This document shows positions 24,988-31,918 of a stretch of 64,000 nucleotides of DNA, one piece after another. The position numbers and the translations under genes are program-made. The stretch comes from Ruminococcus flavefaciens (GTDB lineage: Bacteria > Bacillota > Clostridia > Oscillospirales > Ruminococcaceae): positions 695,903 through 759,902 of the forward strand of contig JAMPAU010000001.1 in assembly GCA_023667045.1 (NCBI GenBank), written 5' to 3'. Positions within the stretch are counted from its first letter, which is position 1, and every line of letters begins with the position of its first letter. The notes under the pieces were generated by a model, which saw only the letters and a program-made list of their open reading frames with translations, was not told the origin of the DNA and did no database searches.

Positions 24988-25385
24988 TTAGTCTCTTTCG
25001 ACAAAAGAATGAAGTATATCGCCGTTTTCAGCGTCAATATAATATTCGTATTCGTGACGTTTATAGTTGAAGTCGATTTCATATACTGTTTTGCCGTACT
25101 TGTAATCAAAATCAATATCCAAATCATAGATGTCATTTTCGCTTAATCCTGTATCATTAAGGGCAGTATCTATGGCAGTCTGCTTGGAAATATACTTATT
25201 AGTATTTAAATTATTACCTGTATTGTCGCTGGCAGTTATCATGCTGTTGTTTGGATTATTTCTGTAGTCAGTTGAGTTGTTATCTTTTAAAAGAAGTACA
25301 ATGATTATAGCAAGCAACAAAATAACTATAACAAGCAAAACAGGTACTATCAGTTTTTTATATCAAATTTTTCTTTTTTATCCAT
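24988..25385 (-). pseudogene. PepSY-domain membrane protein, homopolymer frameshift near its start
   Basis: ATG 25385 opens MDKKEKFDIK and then hits TGA because the T6 run at 25354-25359 (plus strand) is one base short. With one base added the frame gives a membrane helix (LLVIVILLLAIIIVLLL), an Asn/Ser-rich linker, and a C-terminal PepSY domain (SKQTAIDTALNDTGL, YEIDFNYKRHEYEYYIDAEN, stop at 24988). PepSY proteins are small extracytoplasmic modulators. Without correction a TTG start at 25338 still yields 116 residues with the helix and domain. RNA B runs directly into it. Confidence 0.65.
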
Positions 25386-25387
25386 TA

Positions 25388-25545
25388 AAAAAACCTGCTT
25401 TCTTTAAAGACCGTTTGCGGAGTTGAACCGCAGTCTCCACAACTGTGGGGAGGTGGTGTTCTGGCGTTGAACTATACGGAAGTGTCAGACGGATAACCGC
25501 ACCGCCAGCGTGGGAGGCTGGAGTTCTTTACTTAAACTACTGACA
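25388..25545 (-). ncRNA. RNA B: tandem tRNA-like leader upstream of the PepSY gene
   Basis: Same plan as RNA A. Domain 1 (25483-25545): TGTCAG/CTGACA, GTTT/GAAC, a perfect CCAGC/GCTGG stem with loop CTCCCAC, and GCGG-TTAT-CCGT. Domain 2 (25409-25481): a weaker outer stem (CCGT/ACGG), D-arm-like GTTC/GAAC, a CCAC/GTGG arm, and a T-arm TGCGG-TTCAACT-CCGCA whose loop is a canonical tRNA T-loop. Start of transcription falls at the first base of domain 1. No strong terminator is visible before the PepSY start codon, so it probably serves as a 5' leader. Confidence 0.65.
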
Positions 25546-25550
25546 ATATT

Positions 25551-25579
25551 AATATAACATATTTTTTACAGTTTGTCAA
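25551..25579 (-). promoter_or_regulatory. Promoter of RNA B
   Basis: Minus-strand TTGACA (25574-25579), 17 bases, TATATT (25551-25556). Confidence 0.85.
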
Positions 25580-25585
25580 TAGAAA

Positions 25586-25763
25586 AATAAAAAAATCCAG
25601 TCCCGAAAGACCGAATTATATCTAAAATCCGCATATGGAGTTTAACCGTAGTTTCTACAGATTTGGAGGATGTAGCGTTTTGACACTGAACTATACGGAA
25701 GTGTTAGGCGGATAACCGCATCTGTGTCCTAAGGAGACAGTCTCTAAACTTGAGTTACTGACA
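25586..25763 (-). ncRNA. RNA C: tandem tRNA-like RNA with its own terminator
   Basis: Third member of the family. Domain 1 (25702-25763): TGTCAG/CTAACA (one mismatch), a CTC/GAG arm, a long CTGT.TCC/GGA.ACAG arm, and GCGG-TTAT-CCGC. Domain 2 (25627-25700): TCCGTA/TGCGGA, GTT/AAC arm, a CTACA/TGTAG arm, and TACGG-TTAAACT-CCATA. A CGGTC/GACTG hairpin followed by TTTTTTTATTTTT (25586-25614) ends it before the RNA B promoter. With no gene downstream it looks like a free RNA of about 175 bases. Confidence 0.65.
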
Positions 25764-25768
25764 GTATT

Positions 25769-25797
25769 ATTATAGCATGGTATTTTTTATTTGTCAA
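25769..25797 (-). promoter_or_regulatory. Promoter of RNA C
   Basis: Minus-strand TTGACA (25792-25797), 17 bases, TATAAT (25769-25774): perfect consensus. Divergent from the SDR promoter eight bases away. Confidence 0.88.
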
Positions 25798-25805
25798 GAA
25801 TAAAT

Positions 25806-25834
25806 TTGACATTCCGGTAAATTTATGGTAAAAT
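25806..25834 (+). promoter_or_regulatory. Promoter of the SDR-like gene
   Basis: TTGACA (25806-25811), 17 bases, TAAAAT (25829-25834). The -35 boxes of this and the RNA C promoter are eight bases apart, so one bound protein could control both. Confidence 0.85.
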
Positions 25835-25862
25835 AGCTGTAACAATATCAAGGGGGAATTTT

Positions 25863-26888
25863 ATGAAGATATGTCTGATGTGCCGTCAGCGGAATATGGA
25901 AAATTACGGAATATGTCCGGACTGTCAAGAACTAAATAATAAAATGCGTGGTCTGACGTGCGACCTCATCGGAAAAAACGCCGTCGTAACCGGAGGAAGA
26001 ATTAAAATCGGCTATGCGGTATGTCTGAAACTGCTCAGAATGGGTGCAAACGTAATAGCCGTCACACGCTACCCCAAAAACGCCCTTGAAACGTACTCAA
26101 AAGAACCCGACTTCGAGGATTTCAAGGACAGGCTTTTTATTATAGGTTTCGACCTCATGAGAGTTGACCGTATACACGAACTTATCGAATATATCGGCAG
26201 TATATTTAATAACCGTCTTGACATACTTGTAAATAATTCCGCACAGACTGTAAAAAAATCCTCCGCATACTATGCCGAATTGCAGATGAAAGAAAATTCA
26301 ATTGAGGATAAAACAGGTTTCAGACAGCTTTTGTCTATGTGTACGCCGGAAGAAAAATCTTTTTCGATTATTCCGAGTAATCAGCTTGTTGATTACGGCG
26401 AACAGCCTAATAAAAATTCATGGGTACGCCGTCCGGAAGAAATATCTCCGCAGGAACTTTTAGAAGTACAGCTGATAAACGTTACCGCTCCTTTTATGCT
26501 CACAAACGGTCTTAGAAAGTACCTTGCACACGGCAAGGAAGAAAAGTCGTGGGTTATAAATGTAAGTTCAGTGGAGGGGCGTTTTAATACTAAACAGAAA
26601 CTTGCACGCCATGTACACACCAACATGGCTAAAGCTTCGCTGAACATGATGACGCACTCTATAGCTTCTGATTTTGTCCGTGACGGAATTTATGTATATT
26701 CATGCGACCCTGGTTGGGTATCTAATCAGTTTCCGCCTGCTTACGAAATAAGCATTAATTTCAAACCCTATCTGACTTATGAAGACGGTGCTATGAGAAT
26801 ACTTTATCCGATTATAAAGAATTTCCATGAGGAAAAAATCAAGGATTATGGTATGTTTTACAAGGATTACAGAATTATTGACTATTAA
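25863..26888 (+). CDS. SDR-family protein with N-terminal zinc-ribbon-like motif and no catalytic Tyr
   Basis: 341 residues. Residues 4-20 carry two CxxC pairs (CLMCRQRNMENYGICPDC), a likely zinc site. A Rossmann domain follows: nucleotide motif TGGRIKIGYAV, NNSAQT, and the Ser in WVINVSSVEGRF. At the active site the usual YxxxK is TNMAK, so the catalytic Tyr is Thr while the Lys stays. The protein may bind NAD(P) without ordinary dehydrogenase activity. Convergent with the TROVE-vWA gene and divergent from RNA C, so probably part of the same locus. Start ATG 25863 is behind AAGGGGG. Family function is unknown to me. Confidence 0.8.
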   Translation: MKICLMCRQRNMENYGICPDCQELNNKMRGLTCDLIGKNAVVTGGRIKIGYAVCLKLLRMGANVIAVTRYPKNALETYSKEPDFEDFKDRLFIIGFDLMRVDRIHELIEYIGSIFNNRLDILVNNSAQTVKKSSAYYAELQMKENSIEDKTGFRQLLSMCTPEEKSFSIIPSNQLVDYGEQPNKNSWVRRPEEISPQELLEVQLINVTAPFMLTNGLRKYLAHGKEEKSWVINVSSVEGRFNTKQKLARHVHTNMAKASLNMMTHSIASDFVRDGIYVYSCDPGWVSNQFPPAYEISINFKPYLTYEDGAMRILYPIIKNFHEEKIKDYGMFYKDYRIIDY

Positions 26889-26937
26889 TCAGCGGTCAAG
26901 CCGTAAGCTCAACCGCTGATAAGTTTATTTTATTTTT
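26889..26937. terminator. Bidirectional terminator between the SDR and TROVE-vWA genes
   Basis: CAGCGGT pairs with ACCGCTG around 14 bases. The T-rich run on the plus strand serves the SDR gene; the structure lies inside the convergent gap. Confidence 0.65.
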
Positions 26938-28388
26938 GCATATCGTTCTGAAGAAAGAACTTTTTCCATGACTGCAACCGGTGAAAGTTCGCCGGAAATA
27001 GTCATATCAAATACAGACTGTGAAAATCCCGAAACAAGAGCCACGCCGGTTTCTGACATACTCACAGGCATATTAGAATGTCTGCTTGCTACATTCCAGA
27101 AAACAACGTCCGGAAGATTATAGCCGTTTTTATTATATTTCCTCTGCATTATATGAAACAGAGTATCATTGTTACCGCCGTCTATGCAGTAGTCAAATTC
27201 CATATCTGATATTATATAGATTTTTGAGGGGAGTTCTTCCTGTGGGAGTTTATTCTTTATGGCTGTTTTAAGAATCAGATTAAATACTGCTTCAAGGTCT
27301 GTATTTGCATATTCAGTGAAAGTCTGACAGTATTCTACTTTTTCATATATGTCCTTACCTTTGATTTCTATAAGTCTCGGCATATTAGAAAAAGTAATAA
27401 AGTGATTTGCAAACCTGCCCTTGTTGTGTTCGGCGAAATATATTCCGAGCGAAAGTGCAACGTCTATAGGACGTACGGAATTTATCGCACTCCATGTCAT
27501 AGAACCGGAAGTATCTATCACTGCTATGGCGTTTTCGTTATTCTCTCCATAAGCCGGAAGATTATTCCACGTTACATCAAGGGATAGTCTTTCATTCGCT
27601 TCTGCACCGCAGTCACAACGGCGTACTATCTCATACGGATAAAGCACTGACGTATTAAGTTTCTGTTCGCCTTTCTGTACAGATTCAAGATAGTCTGCAT
27701 AACGCTCCCCATCGTGTCTGATAAAAGCCTTACGGTACTTAAACATAGCACATGAGGGCTGTTTTGAATAGTCAAAAGTATAGTCTGCAATCCTCAGACG
27801 GTTTTCAAGTATGTCAATATACTTTCTGAGTTCTGAAAGCGTCTGACGGTACTTTTTTTCACTCATGCCGAGAAGTCGGGCTATTTTCTTTCCCATTATC
27901 TTAGTATCAGCAGACGAGGCATTAACTGACGGAAGCCACTTTGCAAGCAAGGAGACCTGCTCATTCCTTTGTTTTGATTCTACATCTTCGTCAAGCTGTC
28001 TTTTTATTTCGCTGACGGCTTCTTCTTCGCATTTAGTTCCGATAAGCACCAGTAAATCGTCAAAACGTCCGTACTCCGCAAAGTAGGGAACATTTCTTTT
28101 TACCGAATCGGGTGCGTACCTTGACAGAGTATTTATTGCCGTTCTGAAAAAGCGTCTTTCACCGAGACCGCCTCTTGCGTCCCTTGCATAAAAGACTATT
28201 TTCATGGTCTTTTCGGGATTTTCATTGTATGCACGGATTACTGCTTTGGAAATCTCTTTTTCGTCGGCATTACGCATTGCACCTGCTCTGAAGAAAAGGT
28301 CAAGGCAGTGATTTCCGGTTGTGGAGTGGGTTAAAGCACCGTTTTCTGTGAATGTAAGGTTACTTTCCTTTTTCAAAAAATCCAGCAT
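26925..28388 (-). CDS. DUF2828/TROVE-vWA protein (Ro60-like RNA-binding protein)
   Basis: 487 residues from ATG 28388 behind AGGAGGT (MLDFLKKESNLTFTENGAL). The opening LTENGALTHSTTGN and the alpha-helical HEAT-like first 270 residues fit the DUF2828 branch of TROVE modules. Residues about 290-480 are a von Willebrand A domain with an intact MIDAS (VIDTSGSMTWS) and ISDMEFDYC. Ro60 and bacterial Rsr proteins are ring-shaped TROVE-vWA proteins that bind Y RNAs and misfolded RNAs. The 530-base structured leader with three similar hairpins upstream and the tRNA-like RNAs nearby fit such a role. Divergent WYL genes probably regulate it. Confidence 0.82.
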   Translation of the reverse strand: MLDFLKKESNLTFTENGALTHSTTGNHCLDLFFRAGAMRNADEKEISKAVIRAYNENPEKTMKIVFYARDARGGLGERRFFRTAINTLSRYAPDSVKRNVPYFAEYGRFDDLLVLIGTKCEEEAVSEIKRQLDEDVESKQRNEQVSLLAKWLPSVNASSADTKIMGKKIARLLGMSEKKYRQTLSELRKYIDILENRLRIADYTFDYSKQPSCAMFKYRKAFIRHDGERYADYLESVQKGEQKLNTSVLYPYEIVRRCDCGAEANERLSLDVTWNNLPAYGENNENAIAVIDTSGSMTWSAINSVRPIDVALSLGIYFAEHNKGRFANHFITFSNMPRLIEIKGKDIYEKVEYCQTFTEYANTDLEAVFNLILKTAIKNKLPQEELPSKIYIISDMEFDYCIDGGNNDTLFHIMQRKYNKNGYNLPDVVFWNVASRHSNMPVSMSETGVALVSGFSQSVFDMTISGELSPVAVMEKVLSSERYAKIK

Positions 28389-28473
28389 AAAATACCTCCT
28401 GTTTATTAACAAGGCACATAAAACTGTAGAAGCTGTAAATGCCTTTCTTGTTAAAAGCTAAAAAAAAGTTTTC

Positions 28474-28527
28474 AAGGTTCAGTAATCAATTCTATAGTTG
28501 AATGAAATAAATTGCTGTGTGAACCTT
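28474..28527 (-). ncRNA. Leader hairpin 3 of the TROVE-vWA transcript
   Basis: Minus-strand AAGGTTCA pairs perfectly with TGAACCTT. Inside is a CAATT/AATTG stem, leaving an internal loop with CACAG on the 5' side and ATTAC on the 3' side. TTTTTTTT follows 8 bases later (28460-28466 region), so it may also act as a terminator before the coding region. Confidence 0.55.
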
Positions 28528-28539
28528 TCCGGCTTTTGC

Positions 28540-28625
28540 ACGGTTCTTTCTTTATCAGAGTGCCTGCAAACAATAGTTTCGGCGTTCTCTGTCCCTGCAA
28601 AGAAATTTCTGCTGTATGAACCGTT
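28540..28625 (-). ncRNA. Leader hairpin 2 of the TROVE-vWA transcript
   Basis: Outer stem ACGGTTC/GAACCGT, inner CAGAG/CTCTG. The 5' side of the internal loop reads TACAGC and the 3' side TGATAAAG, the same as in hairpin 1. Confidence 0.55.
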
Positions 28626-28837
28626 AAGAGAGTGTGTTTTTTAAGCAGAAACACATAAAACTGCATAAGCTATGTGTAATGGACAGCATTTATTATATGC
28701 CCCAGATATAAAAATACTGTCCGTAACCTCATTTCACGACTCAGAAAATTAAATTGTATCCCTATGCACCCGAATATCATGAAAAAACTTCACGTTTCCG
28801 GCGGTTATTGTAATAACAATGCTGTTGTCGCTGTTGC

Positions 28838-28906
28838 GAACCTTTATCAGCTATACGCCATTCAACAAATGAATTTCATAAGTACGTCTGCTGTGTGAGC
28901 CGTTCC
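28838..28906 (-). ncRNA. Leader hairpin 1 of the TROVE-vWA transcript
   Basis: GAAC/GTTC closes an internal loop with CACACAGC and GCTGATAAAG, then CAGC/GCTG, GTAC/GTAT and ATTCA/TGAAT stems. The element begins a few bases after the predicted start of transcription. It shares GGYTCAYACAGCA with hairpins 2 and 3. Confidence 0.5.
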
Positions 28907-28921
28907 GTTTGGTATGTACTA

Positions 28922-28930
28922 AGTATATCA
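28922..28930 (-). promoter_or_regulatory. Extended -10 promoter of the TROVE-vWA leader
   Basis: Minus-strand TGATATACT contains TATACT (28922-28927) with an extended TGn. The -35 is weak. This would give a leader of about 530 bases that includes all three hairpins, and it is divergent from the WYL promoter. Confidence 0.5.
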
Positions 28931-28984
28931 CAGATTATGGAAATAATCATATAAAAAAATCTGCGAACTTATTCGTATCAGCAC

Positions 28985-29013
28985 TTGAAAAAATATTCCT
29001 TTTCTGTTATTAT
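28985..29013 (+). promoter_or_regulatory. Promoter of the WYL gene pair
   Basis: TTGAAA (28985-28990), 17 bases, TATTAT (29008-29013), about 25 bases upstream of the first WYL gene. Confidence 0.7.
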
Positions 29014-29038
29014 TATATATTGAAAGGTTGTGAAAGGC

Positions 29039-30298
29039 ATGGGCGGATTTTCTGAACTGGTTAAGAATTTCGACAAGACAAGAGACTATATACACGATTT
29101 CTTTATTTATGGTTTTAAAGTAAGAGGTGACTTCACACAAAAAAGTCTCCGTACGTATGACGACGAAAAAAGACGTGTGGAAAGCTGGCTGGGCAACTAT
29201 ATAAAATACAACCATTCCGCAAGAGGCAAAAAAACTTCAATATCTGTTGACAGCGGAAATATTCATGAAAATCCACTGTATCAGGCTTACTACTCAAAAA
29301 GCTTTACCGATAACGATATAAAACTTCACTTCTTTATTATTGACATTCTGCATGACGGCGAAACACTGACCCTCAAAGAAATAGTAAACAGAATTGATGA
29401 GAATTACAGCGAAATCTTTGACGTTCAGACCATAAGAAACAAACTTACGGAATACGTTAAAGAGGGAATTATAATCTGTGAAAAAAACGGCAGAGTATCA
29501 AGTTTCCATCTCTCTCCAGACAGGACAGACCATTTTCTGAAAAGCTATAACGGACTTACAGACGCTGTGAAATTCTTTTCTGAAACTCAGAAATTCGGCA
29601 TTATCGGAAACAGCATTCTTAAATCAGAAAACCTAAAAAACGACCTTTTCGTTATAAAGCATAACTACATAGTGCATACCCTTGAAGATATTATACTTCC
29701 GGAAATAATAACTGCAATCGAACAGAAAAAATATATATCAGCCGTTTCGTTTTATGCTGAAAAAAATAACGACGACCTGATTAATATTATTCCTATGCAG
29801 ATTATGTCATCAGTTCAGACGGGAAGACGTTATTTAGCAGGTTATATTACATCTCAGCAACGCTTCACTTCACTTAGGCTTGACTTTATAAAAAGCATAA
29901 AGACAGGCGATATATGCGATTATTATGACGCAATATATGACAGGTTTATATATGAAAGAAACTACTGTTTCGGCGTGTCGTTTGGTTCTTGGAATAAATC
30001 ACAGAAACTTGAAACTGTTATTATTGATTTCTGTATAGACGAAAAAAACGAAAGCTTTGTCATTGACCGTCTCAGACGTGAAAAAAGAAACGGAGTTCTT
30101 ATAAAAACAGGCGACAATTCATTCAGACTTACAATAAAGGTTTTTGATTCAAATGAAATAATGCAGTGGGTTAAGACTTTTGTAGGCAGAATAACTTCCA
30201 TAAAAGGCGACAACACAACAGTTATAAACCGTTTTTACAAAGATATATGCCGTATGCACAATATATACAAGGAAAGACAATATGACGATATTTCATGA
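29039..30298 (+). CDS. WYL-domain regulator, first of pair
   Basis: 419 residues from ATG 29039; a GTG at 29030 is too close to AAAGG. Residues 90-150 look like a winged helix (FFIIDILHDGETLTLKEIVN, TIRNKLTEYVKEGII). Residues 230-290 contain the WYL core: IIPMQIMSSVQTGRRYLAGY and LRLDFIKSI, matching the GRWYL...RLDRI pattern. WYL domains bind nucleic-acid or nucleotide ligands and control defence, repair and RNA-processing loci. It overlaps the second WYL gene by 17 bases and is divergent from the TROVE-vWA leader. Confidence 0.82.
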   Translation: MGGFSELVKNFDKTRDYIHDFFIYGFKVRGDFTQKSLRTYDDEKRRVESWLGNYIKYNHSARGKKTSISVDSGNIHENPLYQAYYSKSFTDNDIKLHFFIIDILHDGETLTLKEIVNRIDENYSEIFDVQTIRNKLTEYVKEGIIICEKNGRVSSFHLSPDRTDHFLKSYNGLTDAVKFFSETQKFGIIGNSILKSENLKNDLFVIKHNYIVHTLEDIILPEIITAIEQKKYISAVSFYAEKNNDDLINIIPMQIMSSVQTGRRYLAGYITSQQRFTSLRLDFIKSIKTGDICDYYDAIYDRFIYERNYCFGVSFGSWNKSQKLETVIIDFCIDEKNESFVIDRLRREKRNGVLIKTGDNSFRLTIKVFDSNEIMQWVKTFVGRITSIKGDNTTVINRFYKDICRMHNIYKERQYDDIS

Positions 30299-31262
30299 AA
30301 TATACAGCAGTTATTTCCGGATAGCCTCTGAAATACTTAAACTTCCGGTTATTACAGAAAAAAATATAAACAGAATTATAAATGAACATGGTTTCCGTGA
30401 CACAATGCTTTTTCTTCCGCAGAAATTTATTTCCCGAAACGGCTGGGGTCTGCTGAAAAACACAGGTGAAAAATTTATCCCTGTCATAAAAAACAAGCCC
30501 GTTTCTATACTTACAGAAATACAAAAGCAGTGGATAAGGGCAAAACTTGACGACCCTAAGATAAATCTATTTCTTGAAAGCAGTACTGTGTACGCACTGA
30601 AAGAACGTCTGAAAAATGTAAAACCGCTTTACAGAGACGAGCATTACCGTTATACTGATAAATTCATGGACGGCGATGACTTTTCTGATGTGAATTATCA
30701 GAAAAATTTCCGGACAGTACTAAGTGCCGTAAAAAATCATGAAATACTTAAAATAACTTTCAACAGCAAAAATAACCAAAAACTCATAGGTTTTTATATT
30801 CCACTTAAAATACAGTATTCGCCGAAAAACGACCGTTTCAGACTGCTGGCTTTCAGAATGCATGAAAATGAAGTTTCCGGCAGTGCTACCATAAATATAG
30901 GCAGAATTACCGGAATTAACCGAACCGGCAAGGTATGGGAAGATGATATTTCTATGGAAGATTATTTCAGTCAGCAGAAATGCCGTGAACCTGTCACGGT
31001 TATAATATCGGAAGAAAGAAACGCCATACAGCGTTTTTTTATGGAGTTCGCACCTTTTGAAAAACGTGCTGAATTTGATTTGTCTTCCGGAAAGTGTACC
31101 GTTGAAATATGGTACGACCGACAGGACGAAACAGAATTACTTATACGCCTGCTCAGTTTTGGTCCTGTGATAGAGGTTACAGCACCGCATGAGTTTAGGC
31201 GGCAAGTACAGGAGAGAGTTACAAGACAGTATGATTTACTGCATAAAAAAACGCTGATATAA
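30282..31262 (+). CDS. WYL-domain protein, second of pair
   Basis: 326 residues. N-terminal half is helical with no clear HTH. Residues 145-220 hold the WYL-type SH3-like fold: ILKITFNSKNNQKLIGFYIP, QYSPKNDRFRLLAF, and GRITGINRTG. A C-terminal WCX-like extension follows (VTVIISEERNAIQRFFMEF, EIWYDRQDETELLIRLLSFG). It overlaps the first WYL gene, so the two probably work as one complex. Ends at a good terminator. Confidence 0.8.
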   Translation: MTIFHEIYSSYFRIASEILKLPVITEKNINRIINEHGFRDTMLFLPQKFISRNGWGLLKNTGEKFIPVIKNKPVSILTEIQKQWIRAKLDDPKINLFLESSTVYALKERLKNVKPLYRDEHYRYTDKFMDGDDFSDVNYQKNFRTVLSAVKNHEILKITFNSKNNQKLIGFYIPLKIQYSPKNDRFRLLAFRMHENEVSGSATINIGRITGINRTGKVWEDDISMEDYFSQQKCREPVTVIISEERNAIQRFFMEFAPFEKRAEFDLSSGKCTVEIWYDRQDETELLIRLLSFGPVIEVTAPHEFRRQVQERVTRQYDLLHKKTLI

Positions 31263-31280
31263 TACCAGCGTTTTTATTTT
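31245..31280. terminator. Bidirectional terminator between the WYL pair and the 211-residue gene
   Basis: ACGCTG (31251-31256) pairs with CAGCGT (31266-31271). A-rich before and T-rich after on the plus strand, so it works in both directions for the convergent genes. Confidence 0.85.
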
Positions 31281-31916
31281 TTATATTACATATTTTGTAT
31301 GGAAATCTATAAAGTCGTTTTCACTGAAATCCGGAATACTGCCGTACACATCAAGCATAAGCCGGATTATTGCAACAGACTTTGCCTGTGTATTTATGCT
31401 TTTATTCGGGTTAAACTCTATATCCGTGAAATGCGTATATTTCTTTATTTCTTTAATCTCATCATCAGAAAGAGAGTTCTTTACAGCTTTTATATAGATA
31501 TAGTCGTAAAACAGCGTTTTCGGAAAAAGTGGGAAAATATCGCCATTATAGTCAAAATATTTCAGCTCTCCGGAACTTTTCAGACGTGGGTCTCTTTTAG
31601 CGTCTTTCGGCGGAACTTCAAGCAAATCCCTGTAAGCACCTCCGGCAGTGAAAATCTTTGAACTCTGAAAAATATTCTCCAGTGTGTAGCCGTCAAGTTT
31701 CAGATTAAACGCACTTAGCTTTGCGCCGAAAGGATTTCTGCTTTTTGTGCTTACTTCAAGAGGGTTTGCAATGCTGTCAGCTTTTAAAATCTCATTATGC
31801 AGACTGTCAATTGATTTCTGCTTCTGTGATACTGCAAATCCAGAACACCATTCAAAAGAATAATTCCTTACCGCAACTTTATTATTGCTGACGTAATATG
31901 CGGGTCTTTCAGCCAT
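31281..31916 (-). CDS. Conserved-looking protein of unknown function (DUF6977-like)
   Basis: 211 residues: MAERPAYYVSNNKVAVRNYS, then a phrase FEWCSGFAVSQKQKSIDSLH, and LEVSTKSRNPFGAKLSAFNL. The start, near-invariant SVSQKQKSIxSLH-type block and length recall a family listed as DUF6977, sometimes near ADP-ribosylation or defence genes, but I recognise this only by memory of the pattern. Two bases after the DUF1015 stop and translated from GAGG overlapping it, so it is the last gene of the operon. Confidence 0.6.
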   Translation of the reverse strand: MAERPAYYVSNNKVAVRNYSFEWCSGFAVSQKQKSIDSLHNEILKADSIANPLEVSTKSRNPFGAKLSAFNLKLDGYTLENIFQSSKIFTAGGAYRDLLEVPPKDAKRDPRLKSSGELKYFDYNGDIFPLFPKTLFYDYIYIKAVKNSLSDDEIKEIKKYTHFTDIEFNPNKSINTQAKSVAIIRLMLDVYGSIPDFSENDFIDFHTKYVI

Positions 31917-31918
31917 AA

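Noticed and set aside
28472..28666. 64-residue minus-strand reading frame in the TROVE leader
   Set aside because: No ribosome binding site, Lys/Thr-rich unlikely protein, and it runs through strongly structured repeats.
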